From the NCBI GenBank assembly GCA_003427395.1, contig BFEA01000297.1:593080-630475 (forward strand): a stretch of DNA of 37,396 nt, written 5' to 3'. The notes beneath the pieces were generated by a model that was not told where the DNA came from, ran no database searches, and was given only the letters and a program-made list of their open reading frames with translations. The position numbers and the translations under genes were made by a program. Each line of letters opens with the position of its first letter. The first letter of the stretch is position 1. Origin of the DNA: Chara braunii (taxonomy: Eukaryota; Streptophyta; Charophyceae; Charales; Characeae). This document shows, piece by piece, positions 11,126-22,183 of the stretch.

Positions 11126-11330
11126 ATTCGCAGCGATCAGCAAGAGTAACCATGTGCCAATACAAAATCATATTCACAGTGATCAGCAAGAGCAACAACA
11201 AGTCAAAGCAAGACCCTATTCACAATGATCAACAAGAGTAACAGCGAATCAAAACAAGGCTCGATTCGTTGTGATCAGAGAAAGTAATCACACGCCAATT
11301 CAAGACTCCGTTCACAATTACGAATAGAAA
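11126..11330. repeat. 46-bp tandem repeat, five copies
   Basis: Copies begin at 11126, 11172, 11218, 11264 and 11310, exactly 46 bases apart, with the block ATTCRCARTGATCARCAAGAG as approximate consensus. Copies 4 and 5 are the most diverged. The exact period despite substitutions means that no indels were fixed. Confidence 0.88.
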
Positions 11331-11627
11331 CAAGAATAAATAAAAAGGAAGAAAGATTAATCCCCCACCGACTTTCTCTGTTCTTCCCTCTCTTTTTCTC
11401 GCGCTGCTCTCTTATTCTCGCTCCCCCTCTCTCAGTTCCATGGACGCTTCCCTGGTTGCGGTTTGTTGATTACTCTCCGCCTACGAAACACCCACGGACG
11501 CGTGCGCGGATCCGATCTCGGATGGCGGACGCAGATGGGGCCGCGTCCGCGGACGACCTGGTCCGCGCCGTAGACCCGATTTTACCAAAATTTTCCTGAA
11601 TTAAATAATAGGTTAAAAATATATATG

Positions 11628-11666
11628 TATGGGGTTGTAGGGAATTTTAAGCCCTACAACCCCATA
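11628..11666. repeat. Perfect 15-bp inverted repeat with 9-base loop
   Basis: TATGGGGTTGTAGGG at 11628-11642 pairs perfectly with CCCTACAACCCCATA at 11652-11666, followed by a T run. It could be a small foldback remnant. Nothing identifies it as a transcription terminator in this eukaryotic setting. Confidence 0.85.
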
Positions 11667-11932
11667 TTTTTTGTTTTTGGAATCCGACTTTGTTTAGGAT
11701 TTTTTTAAAATAAAAAACTAAATTCGATTTAAAGAAAATTAAATATAATATATATAAAGAAAAGTTGGATTTTTTTTCTGTCATTTTTTATCATGAGATA
11801 TATGGTCCCTGAGTTCACATGTATTTTTTTAGAAATGAATTTCTGTTTTTTGCAGGGGTATGAGGTGTTTTAAAAAAATGCAGATGCAAAATTTGAAAAT
11901 CAATAAAGAAAAAACTTCAAAAAAAGGTTTGA

Positions 11933-11970
11933 TTGATTGATTGATTGATTGTGNGTGAGTGAGTGAGTGA

Positions 11971-12010
<40 letters not shown>
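11933..12010. repeat. Compound (GATT)n-(GAGT)n-(GT)n microsatellite, left of the gap
   Basis: GATT repeats pass into GTGA/GAGT repeats and then GT repeats that run into the unsequenced bases. Confidence 0.95.
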
Positions 12011-12628
12011 NNNNNNNNNNNNNNNNNNNNNNNNNNNNNNNNNNNNNNNNNNNNNNNNNNNNNNNNNNNNNNNNNNNNNNNNNNNNNNNNNNNNNNNNNN
12101 NNNNNNNNNNNNNNNNNNNNNNNNNNNNNNNNNNNNNNNNNNNNNNNNNNNNNNNNNNNNNNNNNNNNNNNNNNNNNNNNNNNNNNNNNNNNNNNNNNNN
12201 NNNNNNNNNNNNNNNNNNNNNNNNNNNNNNNNNNNNNNNNNNNNNNNNNNNNNNNNNNNNNNNNNNNNNNNNNNNNNNNNNNNNNNNNNNNNNNNNNNNN
12301 NNNNNNNNNNNNNNNNNNNNNNNNNNNNNNNNNNNNNNNNNNNNNNNNNNNNNNNNNNNNNNNNNNNNNNNNNNNNNNNNNNNNNNNNNNNNNNNNNNNN
12401 NNNNNNNNNNNNNNNNNNNNNNNNNNNNNNNNNNNNNNNNNNNNNNNNNNNNNNNNNNNNNNNNNNNNNNNNNNNNNNNNNNNNNNNNNNNNNNNNNNNN
12501 NNNNNNNNNNNNNNNNNNNNNNNNNNNNNNNNNNNNNNNNNNNNNNNNNNNNNNNNNNNNNNNNNNNNNNNNNNNNNNNNNNNNNNNNNNNNNNNNNNNN
12601 NNNNNNNNNNNNNNNNNNNNNNNNNNNN
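12011..12628. other. Assembly gap of 618 N
   Basis: A run of N flanked on both sides by GT repeats. The gap probably lies within or next to an expanded GT microsatellite. Confidence 0.99.
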
Positions 12629-12805
12629 GTGTGTGTGTGTGTGTGTGTGCGCCTGTGGGGGATAGGGGGGCGACCCAACCCCCACCAATCAATCAATCAA
12701 TCAATCAATCAATGAAAAAAAAAAAAAAAAGCAAAATCGAGTGACTTTTCAGCTAGGATATGGGAATATACAATCCTACCTGTGTGTGTGTGTGCACTTG
12801 TGGGG

Positions 12806-12837
<32 letters not shown>

Positions 12838-12855
12838 CGAAAAAAAAAAAAAACG
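12629..12855. repeat. Duplicated (GT)n-(CAAT)n-(A)n unit, right of the gap
   Basis: Two successive units have the order GT run, GCGCCTGTGGGG or GCACTTGTGGGG, CAAT run (about 12684-12712 and 12806-12837), GA, and a poly(A) stretch. The CAAT runs are the reverse complement of the GATT run left of the gap, so the whole locus is a large imperfect inverted arrangement. Confidence 0.85.
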
Positions 12856-13480
12856 CGCTGTTTTGTTTTTATTTTTCTATTTTTTTAAATACCATCACTC
12901 ACCCAACCCCCCCCATATAAAAATTAGTTTTTTTTTTGTTTTGTTTTGTTTGAGGGGGTGGGGTTGGGGATGCGCCGCCCCATGGCGCTTTCCAAATCCC
13001 CAACCCCCCTCCCCACCGGCCGCCACGCGTCCGCAAAGTGGCGCGTCCGCGGGGTCGGCGGACTGGCCGCGTCCACGGATTTCGCCACGCTCGGCTGTCG
13101 CCGAGGGGGATTCATAGATCTCCGCCCCACCTGGAGGGCTATCTGCGCATCGATTTTCAGGGTTCTGATCTCGGGTATACAACAAAAAAACAATGAACAA
13201 ACCGAGGTGGCGTTCAATTTACTCAATACCTGGTGAACTAGCTGTCTGTTAAGCAATTATACGCTGATGGTCTCACGAGTTCACTTGAATATCCGAATAA
13301 AAAGAACTCTTTGCACTTATTTACTCGAGCTCGTTGGTCCAGCCGCCTGATCAGAGGATATATTTAGACCCAAGGGTGATCGTCACACTCAACTTTGGCA
13401 ACTTCCACACAAAAGTGCATCCAGTAAACTCAAGGCCAAGTTCATCAGTCGTCTGGTCATCAACAACACAAACTCTGGAT
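12856..13480. other. Interval without recognised gene
   Basis: A GC-rich segment (about 12950-13130) has GTCCGCGG words like those at 11490-11560 on the other side of the gap, which suggests a shared repeat. I see no coding region. Confidence 0.4.
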
Positions 13481-13765
13481 GATCAGCTGACTCATTGCTT
13501 GAATTTTGTGTGAAAAGAGCCAGCTGTCTGATCCTTGCAACAATCAATCACCGTGCACTCAATTACCGAGATGACCAGCACATTCAAAGCTTAAAATTTG
13601 CACAAAAAAGTACACTCAGATAACCCAACCCAGGGTGACCAGTACATTTAACGCTTGAAGTTCGCACGAAAAGGTACATTTGCATAACCCAATGCATGAT
13701 GAGTCGATCGTCTATACAGCGCGATACTCGATTAGTGAGATGATCAGCGCATTCGAGGCTTGGTC
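13481..13765. repeat. Diverged short-period repeat with GATCAG/GACCAG blocks
   Basis: The block GACCAGYACATT...GCTT...TTYGCAC...AAAAGTACA occurs at 13573 and 13637 (64 bases apart). Weaker relatives occur at 13481 and 13742. Confidence 0.55.
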
Positions 13766-14640
13766 TCCGCTCCGCTTGGCAAACTAATTTTTTTCTTTTG
13801 TGTCTTTATTTTCCCCACTAGTTCCCACATGTCTCGCCTCATTTCGTTTCTCCCCTCTTTCACACAGTCTCTGACACCCCGTACCTACCCAGTTTTGCTC
13901 TCAGAGCTCTCTCTCTAACACTGGACACTCACACGATCATCTGCCCGTTTCCTCTCCGAGCTATGTTGGTCTGATTTTCGCCATCTCTCACACCCCTGTT
14001 CACTCAGCCTCTCGCTCACGCTCTCGCTCACTCTCTCACACTCTCGCTTCTTCAGCCTCACTTGTAGGTTTGCAGCCACTTAGGCTCGGTCGTACCTAGT
14101 CACGTGAGCATTACAAAACGAAGTGGTCCGATTTACCGCCCTTCTCACATCTCGACTTCCTCTGATCGGCGAAGGAATAGACAGGTATCTGTGTTGACCC
14201 TGCTTCAAGGGCTGGCCGCTGCCCCAGTCGTAATCATCCGTTGCCACTCATTTGCATTCGCGAACAGGTTCACGCGAGTTGTGGCTGCGGCACTCACGGT
14301 CCCCCATCTACATGGTCATGCAGGGGTCATGACGCTCTTCGCTCCTGCGCACGGTGACTGCATGTCCATAGGGGAATCTCAAGGAGTACTACAACGTTTC
14401 CTGGGGTTATATGTGCTTTGTGTCCCCCAATCAGCTGGCTGATTCCTGAGAACGCGATCCGCGTGTTTCCCCTTTACTTGCCATGCTTCTGGTGCTGACC
14501 ATCACGCTGCGTACGTCGTGTGCAACCCGGGCCCCGTTCTCTCCTCAAGCAGGTCTTTTGGCCATAAGGACTGCGAACGCCTGACACGCTCGTCCCTCTG
14601 CACAGTTCCCATCCTCCATTTTACCGTTCCCTGATTCACC
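13766..14640. other. Interval without recognised gene
   Basis: Pyrimidine-rich with CTCTCNC-type words to about 14050, then mixed sequence. One ORF of 112 codons at 14104-14442 has no recognisable domain or motif, and I do not call it a gene. Confidence 0.45.
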
Positions 14641-15720
14641 CTGTATCCTAATGGTACCAGAGGTTGTAGCTTCAAGGGAACGCCAGCATACCTTGCATTG
14701 CATTCCCAGGCTTGGTACCAGTGGTAGCAGGACTTCAGGCCAAGAACAACTAGTAAACAGGGTTGGTCACTCGGCCCGGTACCCGAAACAGGGTTCCCAA
14801 AACACAGCCTTGTACCCAGCCCTTAAGTTCCGAGGCCACGCCGCAATGGCCCTCAGTGCCTGATTAATTCCCGATGCATGTCTGGAAGCAGTAAGCACCG
14901 CCGCTGGCCAGTACCAGACGAGTGATCGTACCAAAGTAAGAGCACCAAACCTCGGACCAATGTCGTGCCAAGCAGCACAAGTACCGTGCCTGTACCAAAT
15001 TCAGTGCCCACACCAAAAACGATAATTCCAGCCGCCCTGCATTTACCAACCAGAAATAGCAGTACCGGCCTGGTACGAATAGACCAATGTCGGGCAAGCA
15101 ACCACCCCAGTTTCCAGATTTAACAGGTTCAGGTCTTAGCTTGCTCTCTCAGCACTTTGGCAGCGCCAATCCAGTTACCGTACAGAAATAATAAGACCTG
15201 ACCGTGGCGCACCATTTCAGTGTTGTGTCAACAGTGGCCGATACCCTCTCTGACTCGTACCTGCTCCGAACCAAAATACCAGCACGCACGCCGAGCTGGG
15301 GACCCCGCCAAACGCCCCTTGTGCCATGGTTGTACCATATCAGTCCAATGCCGATCACCGTACAATGCAGCAGATACCGTACCTGTCCCGAACCAGCAGT
15401 CACACCAAGATAATGGAAATTTGTCCCACTGCTGAACCAATAAGTCACAATAACCTTACCAAACCAAAGGCCCCAAACCTGATATAGCTGCAGCTGCCGA
15501 AAGCCGTAATGTGCAGCAAATGTGTCGTGACCATATCGAACCTGTAGCCATGCCAAAGTCGAGCCGGTGATAAGGTTGCGATCCGAGCTGGAGCACCACA
15601 TTAGGAAACACTAATGTCGAGTTGTCGAGTACCATGCCCGTTCTGAACCGGTGTACCGTACCAAAATAATAAAGTCGGGTGGCCCGTCCTAAAATAAAAT
15701 CAACAACCGTATCCATCCGA
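14641..15720. repeat. Diverged GTACC/ACCAA-rich repeat region
   Basis: The words GTACC, TACCAA and CCAATG recur many times over about 1.1 kb. Larger partial copies occur around 14960-15010, 15250-15290, 15355-15420 and 15640-15675. It looks like an old tandem repeat whose period I cannot fix by eye. No gene is visible. Confidence 0.5.
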
Positions 15721-16361
15721 CCATCTCATCGTAACCCAAAAACCGGTCCCACTCACTCAACGACATCTGGGTTATGGCGAGGGTAATAATCAGATGAATC
15801 GGGCAAAATCGAACGAGAGTTTATAATTATCGAAAGCCCGTACAAATAGACGGAAGCAGGGTAAATAAATAATTCCTAGCCAAAAACCGCCAAGAATAAG
15901 TTTCGATAAGAAATAATCAAATAACAAATAACCATTTGTTCGCCTTTGTTATATTATCTTCGATTATTTTGTTCATTTTTAATTTTGTTATTAAAATTAA
16001 TAAAACTTGAGGGCTCATTTTCCCGTCAATTGCTCAGTGTAAAAAGAAGCGCGCCAAGGCCTAGCACCATACCCTGGCTCCGTGGACGGCCGCTTCGGGA
16101 ACAACCCCGGAACGGACGAAAATGGTGGAAGTTAGGTGCGGCAGGCGCGACCTTTCATCATGCTGATTTCAAGCGTTGGTTTTAATGATTGATGGGGGGG
16201 GGGTTAGGGATCTCTCTCCGACCTCTAATTTTCCCAGACGATTCTGATGAAAGCGTCGGTTGATTCCTCTCTAGACACTTAGCCCATGGTCCAATCCTTA
16301 AAATTTAGGGTGGCCAACTGGTTTGCGGCCGCCCGACACCTGTTCGGGTCAGTGGGACCCC
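15721..16361. other. Interval without recognised feature
   Basis: AT-rich, then GC-rich sequence up to the left LTR of element B. A G run at about 16193-16202 and a small CCCGA/TCGGG inverted repeat at 16332-16347 are the only notable points. Confidence 0.4.
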
Positions 16362-17142
16362 TGTGACGAACCACTTTCTGTAGCGCACGACTTTCTGCGC
16401 AGCTACAGCGAGGGGTACTAAGCTGGGAAGGTTGGGCCAATTACGAGAGATTGGGATGGATGGGAAATTGCATCAGTGCCCTCGCTTTTTCGTCCTTTGC
16501 GTCGATTCTTTTCTGAGGGCTGAGTTCGGAGTCGGGTGTGTCCCGGGACAGGTGATTGATTGGTCGGATGGCCGGCGCGCTGCCAGCGGCGCCAGGCGCA
16601 CAATTAATAAATATTAACGTCATTTCTTTTTGGTTCGGTTTTGGAATTTGGACGCGGACATCGCACGAGAGTATTGCTTCGTTCTTTTTTAATTTTCTTT
16701 TCGAGTTTTGTCGAGCCCCGATGGCTATCGGAAGTTCGGATTTTCTTTTCGGAGTTATGCTTTTTGCTTTTTCGCATTTAGATAGGAATTTAGGAATTTT
16801 GCAATTAGGACTTCTTTTGCTGCGCGGCGCTTTTTGCGTACGCGCTTCTCTATGCGGCTGCAACAGAATTCTAATTAGCCGGCGCCTTTAGTCGAATGTA
16901 TAACTGTAATTTTGGGCGGGCGCCATTGTAATTGTATCTCTCTTCTTGTGCTTCATCTTTCCCGCCGTCCTTCTCTTTCTTTTGCTGCGTTTTTGTAGCC
17001 ACGGATTGCATGATCGGATCGATGCGTGGAGAGTGGCTACGTCCCCCACGCCACGATCAGGCCATGCAGAACGTAGGCCTTCCTCCTCTAATCTTCCTTC
17101 TAAGTCCTTGTAATTCCGTGTTCCTCGCGCATGCATGCACAC

Positions 17143-17148
17143 TATAAA
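17143..17148 (+). promoter_or_regulatory. TATA box of the 5' LTR, element B
   Basis: TATAAA in the context ACTATAAATCTCGG, conserved at 24601 in the 3' LTR and at 1702 in element A. It is the most likely core promoter of the element. Confidence 0.7.
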
Positions 17149-17241
17149 TCTCGGCTGCGCGATTAGTTAGCTCTCTTAACCCGAAGTTGGAAGCTCGGGT
17201 TTACGCGATCAGAGAGGGTCGGCACACAAGCGAAGTAAGAG

Positions 17242-17680
17242 GTGAGACCCGACGAGCTGGTGCCAAACACGAGGGGTTGACGCGGGCCACGACGGACTGT
17301 GGGCGCGGGCGAACCTAACGGGTGCGGGAGGACTAAGCGGGGGGACGGCTTCGTGGGTTGGTGCGCGACAATGGACTGTCCGCATCGGAGAGAGAGAGAG
17401 AGAGAGGAAGAGGGAGCTGAGGTTGATGGACGCGGTTTTGCGGTTTCTTTTATCTTTTCTCCCTCTTGTCTTGTGTACATAAATTTTAATTTCGGCTCCG
17501 GGTGATTTGCCCGCTTTCTATTTCTCGGAATTTGGACTTGGATTTTTGCTCACACTTGTCTTCGTGATTTTCATCTCAGATGTACGGTGTGTATGTTGCT
17601 GAATGAATGAATGTATCGATGCAATGTTTGGTCATTTATCTTTCTGTCGGAATCCTTGCCTTTGTTTTTTATTATTGCAG
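17242..17680 (+). promoter_or_regulatory. Candidate leader intron inside the LTR
   Basis: A donor-like GTGAGA at 17242 and a pyrimidine-rich TTTTTTATTATTGCAG at 17665-17680 could bound a 5' leader intron upstream of the LTR ORF. The 3' LTR has GTGAGT at 24700 and ATTATTGCAG ending at 25154. This is a prediction from consensus only. Confidence 0.3.
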
Positions 17681-18087
17681 TTTATGCATTCATAAGTAGG
17701 ATAGGAATTTTTGCGCGATCGGTAACCCGACTCTCGTTTTTGGTTGTCTCTTGATTGGGCTGTTGTGTTGGTTGCATCTTGCATGCTCGAACACACGGAC
17801 AGATTAGAGGATCGGTTGTCTGGCCCAACGAACGCCGCGCGAGGACACATGTCAAATGCGACTTGATCTGCGCACCTACACTCGCTCCCGTGCGTCGGTT
17901 CGTCAAATCTCACAAGAGATTAGCGATTGCGGGGATATTGTCTGATCGAACGTGGCAGTTCTGCGTCCAGTGACGAAGCCATTGTCTCGTATAAGCACGT
18001 GTAAGCATGGCCCGATTGCGCAGCCTGCACGTGCTTGCACGTGGCGATCGTCTGCCCTTAGGCACGTTGTAGCCCTGCGATGACACA

Positions 18088-18525
18088 ATGACTCGATCCT
18101 GGAATTCAGACTCATCATACGACCCGGATTACTTCACCCCTTGGATAAACGAACTCCTCCAACAGAGATACCCTTGCCTAACCGATAACCGACTGTGTCC
18201 TCGGGAATTTCATTGCGCCACCACTAGCGACCCCCGGTGCTCTGACTTTCCCTCTCTGGACCATACCTACTACTTCATCCACCCCGAATTTGTCGTTATC
18301 ACCACCAGTTTCCCTCCCTTTCGCCTTCTTCTTCCGTATCACCAACTCAACGTCGTCCCGTGGCCGGCTATAGCCCCATATTGGCCCAATACGCCCTGCG
18401 GAAACAGCAGACGACGCGGCGATCAGGCGACGCCGAAATCCCGGAGGCCCAACCCAAACTCGCGACGATCGACGCCACGTGGCAACTCCCGACGGCCTGA
18501 CTCATCAAAACCCCACCTATCCTGA
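18088..18525 (+). CDS. LTR-encoded hypothetical protein (5' LTR copy)
   Basis: An ORF of 145 codons lies wholly inside the LTR, 940 bases downstream of the TATA box. The product starts MTRSW, has a Cys-containing block DNRLC (residues 33-37), further Cys at 43 and 51, a hydrophobic run beginning FVVI (68-71), LPY (82-84) and VVPW (89-92), then W99 and C104 in the word PCGNSRRRG. The C-terminal part is basic and Pro/Arg-rich. The LTR of element C encodes a product with the same start and motif order, so an ancestral protein is likely. Comparing the two LTRs of B, synonymous and amino-acid changes are about equally common, so I see no sign of recent constraint. Function unknown. The Cys pairs suggest metal binding. 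Confidence 0.5.
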   Translation: MTRSWNSDSSYDPDYFTPWINELLQQRYPCLTDNRLCPREFHCATTSDPRCSDFPSLDHTYYFIHPEFVVITTSFPPFRLLLPYHQLNVVPWPAIAPYWPNTPCGNSRRRGDQATPKSRRPNPNSRRSTPRGNSRRPDSSKPHLS

Positions 18526-18756
18526 AGGGACCCTCCCACAAACCGCCGTCCCCGAAACCAATGGCTCGCCCGGCCCTGACCGACCCACGCGTACCATCTG
18601 CCTTGTGACCAAAGGCGGTCCGCCCTCTCCACCAAATTGCACTTATGCCCCCGAAAAATCCTGCCACAGTTTCCCCAAAAATCCTTGGCACACCCCCTTT
18701 TTGCACTTCCAGGCCCACATCCTACTCCGATCTGGAAGTCGCATTGGGCGTGAGGT

Positions 18757-18769
18757 TGGTATCGGGGCC
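18757..18769 (+). other. Primer-binding site, initiator tRNA-Met type (element B)
   Basis: TGGTATCGGGGCC is a close match to the plant tRNA-Met primer-binding site, with two differences. It abuts the LTR end and fixes that boundary at 18756. Confidence 0.75.
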
Positions 18770-18909
18770 CGACACGTGGCCGGGTTTTAGGATTAATAGC
18801 ACACTAATTGGGCGATCTGGCTAACCGAGGGCGACCTCGACCCCGGAACGCGCATAGACGCGACCCCATCGTCACCCGAAGTAGATCGGCTAATCGACGA
18901 GCAGCCAAC

Positions 18910-19996
18910 ATGACTGTTAATTTACAGAACCCGAATCTGCAATAGAATGTTAATCAACCCAATCCTAATCAACCCGCCCCACGTGCACAGGCTCCCATGA
19001 CGCCACCAGACCTTCGAACGAGACTTTCTGAATCAATTTGATTATGTCCACCCAGAGCAAGCACTTTACATGATCAAGGATCGAGTGCAAAAACCTCTCG
19101 AATCTGTTGCAGAGTATCGAAACCGGTTCTACCGAATGTTTGTGAAAACTGAGCGAGGTGAGCAAGTGGGGAGAGATCTGTTCATAGACGGTCTCCGCAG
19201 CCGAACAATAAGGGCGAAGCTGCGAAAGCAGTTTTCCCCCATCAATCATACGCTGCAGCAGATCATGGCCGCTGCAGAAGAGATGGAACGGAAGTTCGCG
19301 GTGAACTTCCTGGAAGGAGAAGACTATTCTAGGGAAGGAGATTCGTCCAGACTCGCAAGGGCAAAAGCTGAACTGGCTGCGCTGCAAAACAAGTTCGAAA
19401 ACATGGGGTTTGTGTCAGAACCTGTCACCTACCTGGAACAGATAGCCCCTAAACGACCGATTCCAAGTGAGATTCCGAGTGTCCCTGTTCCTGTGATGCC
19501 AACACTTGTAAGAATGGCACCCCCGCCACCAATTGAGACTCCCGTACGATCGAATGAATCAACTGCCATATTCGAACAGACCAAAACATTGATTAGTCTA
19601 ATCCAGGAAAGCAAAAAGGAACAACGGGAGCATAACGCTCGATTGGAAGCTATGATGAGGAACATGCGGCCCATCGCAGTACGCGCCCCTCCAATCTAAC
19701 AAGGGCTGGCCCCGGCGCATGCTCTTGGGGGAGCCGCGAACAATCTGAATGTCTGTTATGCATGCCATCAGCCAGGGCATCTAGCCCGTGACTGCCCCCA
19801 TCCACCCCCGCAACAACGGGTCGGGGTCGCACCAATGGAAGCGGCCCCCATCGCTAACGGACCCGGGGGGGTAGGAGCTCTCATGGAAGAAATGGAAGGT
19901 GTGGGAAGTGCGCTAGCAACCACGGAAGACGCTACTGAGCTCATTCCGTTAGATCAATACGTGTCACTTGGTTACCCGGGACTTGGAATGATTTGA
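18910..19996 (+). pseudogene. gag pseudogene of element B
   Basis: Start at the ATG 18910, equivalent to 3097 in element A. The N-terminal proline/asparagine-rich stretch contains a stop and then a deletion of about 150 bases that joins it out of frame to the capsid segment. The main open part, 19070-19699, covers the capsid C-terminal half (words QFSPINHT and AKAELAALQNK) and a proline-rich linker. A TAA at about 19697 separates it from the CCHC zinc knuckle (C-x2-C-x4-H-x4-C) at 19754-19795, which is intact in the same general region, followed by ELIPLDQYVSLGYPG and a TGA at 19994. It packages element RNA when functional. This copy is broken. Confidence 0.87.
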
Positions 19997-20056
19997 ACAA
20001 TCTGACCAGCCCCGAAATAGAAGGAGGTGGCGGAGTGACGACCTTCTCCCGAAGAG

Positions 20057-21070
20057 ATGGAGTCGGGAGGACCCACCTTCGCCACTTGGGAAATTGATGT
20101 ACTGAACATCGTCCGAGCTTTGGACCATCGGATAACGATCAGCCATTTCCTCTCGATCTCTGAACAAGCTAATGAGCGGATGTTACAACACTGCAAGGCG
20201 AATCGGAAACGATTCGCCCTTGCTCGAACCCCAAACATGAAAACTAAAGGCCCCACGCCAGACGAAAATGTGGCTGGCACGTCAGACCCAATACGGGTGG
20301 GATTAATACAGAAAGATGATCATTTCCTACGGATGAAACCTATCCCTTGGAAATCTGCGGAATGCGATATCGAAATCTGGGGAATTCCCTACAATGCAAT
20401 CATTGATTCGGGAGCCGCTGTTTTGGCTATCTCACTGCGAGTAGTTGAGAAGGAAGGTAGGAAAAACGACCTGATCATGCTTTCGGAAAAAGATCAACTC
20501 GTATCGGCAGATGAAGAGAAGATTAAAACAACGGGAAGAATGACCAATGTCGCTTTTTGATTAGGGAAGGTGCATGTGCTGGGAGATGTCGTGGTATTGG
20601 ATGTAAATACCTACGGCGTTCTTTTCGGCCTTCCCGATCTTGTGGCATAGCGAGCGAACCTGGATTTCGAACGACGATCAATCATCCTCCAAAATACGGG
20701 AGAAAAACCCTATGTTGTACCTATGAGATTGACTCTTCGCACTACCATCAACGCAGTCCCGCGAGTCTCGTCGATGATAGCAGGGACTCTTCGTATGATC
20801 ACCTGGGAAGAATCCGCAGACAATGAGCAATCATCGAGGGATGCGGATAGCAGTGACGAAAATGACCCCGAAATTATGAAGCTAGCGCGACAACGTATTT
20901 ACTATCCGCCGCCCAGAACGATCACAAGAACGATGCACTTAACCAGTCGGGACATCCAAAGGGCCAAGGCGATGATTTTGGGTGAACCCCTTGTACAAAT
21001 TTCGAGGATGATCGATTCTTTGGAACCCCCTCAAACCCTGTACGAAGGAATTTTCCCTCTCCTCGCCTGA
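20057..21070 (+). pseudogene. Aspartic protease and linker, pol N-terminal part of element B
   Basis: 20057-20560 is open and contains the retropepsin active site as IIDSGAAVLAIS (around 20398-20433), preceded by a conserved helical segment with QHCKANRKRFA. The frame is stopped by TGA at 20558, where element A has AGA, and again by TAG at about 20648, where element A has a glutamine codon. The part after the flap (RRSIILQNTGEKPY) remains readable, and 20723-21070 is an acidic linker between protease and RT. It would cleave Gag-Pol in the particle but is inactive here. Confidence 0.82.
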
Positions 21071-21390
21071 TACAACGACAAGAAGCACTATTGCGATATT
21101 ACAGATCTACCGAAGTCCCTACTGACACCCGCAAAAGAAGTACGACTGTTACGTCTAGGGGCGGAAGCCAGTTCTTTGGAACCCCCTGGGCGTCTCGAGG
21201 CTGATTCAGACAAACTCAGAATAAAGATCGCAACTAAAACAGTGCCATGGCAGGATATTTCTCCGATGGGATCACCCCGGAAGGACACGTGGCCATCCGG
21301 GAGGAAGATGCCCAGATGATGGCCACGGTGTTCTCCTGGCGATCGGACCATTCGTTCATCTCTGCGCCACCGCCCGGGGAATCATTCCCC

Positions 21391-22183
21391 AATTCATTGC
21401 AAGCCCTACCGCTATTCCCTGATAGAGCGGAAGAAGGCGCTCGAACGAATTCGGGAATTCGAAGCGAGCGGGTGGATTGAACCCGCCACCGGACCATGGT
21501 CGTTTCCAGTAGTGTTAGTAGTACCAAAGAAGAACGGATCCATTCGCATATGCATCGATTATCGCAAACTGAACGAAATAACGATCGAAGATGTGTATCC
21601 CCTCCCCCGGATTGATGATTTGCTGGATGCGATTGGGTGTGCCAATTATTTTAGGAAGTTTGATATTCGGCATGGCTTCCATCACATTCTGGTTAAGGAG
21701 GAAGATCGATCGAAAACGGCTTGTTTGAGGGCACGTGGCAGTGGGTTCGGTGTCCGATGGGGATTTGCAACGCGCCTGCCACGTTTCAGCGTGATATTCC
21801 AGAATTTCGTCAACAAGACACGGCTAACTCAGAGAATGATCAACTTCTGCGTGATCGTATACATGGATGATATCCTTGTCTACTCGGAGACTTATCACGG
21901 ACATGCTCAACACATCGAGTGGACGTTGGGAGCGCTGAGAGACGGTGGGTTCAAGATCGCACTCGAAAAAAATGAATTTTTCCTCTCGGAAATTTCGTTC
22001 TTAGGCTACGTCGTGACACGTGGAGGATTGCGGCCTGACTCGAGAAAGGTCGCGGCGGTGAGAGAAGCTCCGGTTCCCACGTCGTTGACGCAGGTTCGAG
22101 CCTTCTTGGGGTTGGCATCGTACTATCGTCGTTTCATCAAAGGCTTCACCGCGATTGCGCGACCGCTAACGAACCTGTTGTGA
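21391..22183 (+). pseudogene. Reverse transcriptase of element B
   Basis: Readable from PIHCKPYRYS (about 21391) through WIEPATGPWSFPVV, CIDYRKLNEIT, PLPRIDDLLDAIG, KFDIRHGFHH (first catalytic Asp) and VYMDDILVYS (catalytic YMDD, about 21860) to GYVVTRGGLRPD and FLGLASYYRRFIKGF, the usual order of Ty3/gypsy RT. Between about 21715 and 21800 the frame is shifted and then restored: the expected GTWQW...CNAPATFQR block is found in another frame. The catalytic motifs are intact but the protein would be damaged. TGA at 22181 ends the frame before RNase H. Confidence 0.9.

Larger units (their letters stand above)
16362..18756 (+). repeat. 5' LTR of element B
   Basis: It starts TGTGACGAACC and ends GGGCGTGAGGT, directly before the primer-binding site, and is 2395 bases long. 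It aligns almost throughout with 23829-26249. It contains a TATA box, a putative splice donor, a GA tract (17391-17406) and an ORF. Compared with the 3' copy it lacks the TAGAGCAGGAGTCGGG-like insert after the donor and part of the sequence near 18660. Confidence 0.92.

Noticed and set aside
11829-12744. ORFs of about 250 codons across the gap
   Set aside because: They consist of N and GT-repeat translation (Cys-Val or Thr-His runs).
14104-14442. 112-codon ORF as a gene
   Set aside because: No recognisable domain or motif, and it lies in repeat-like DNA.
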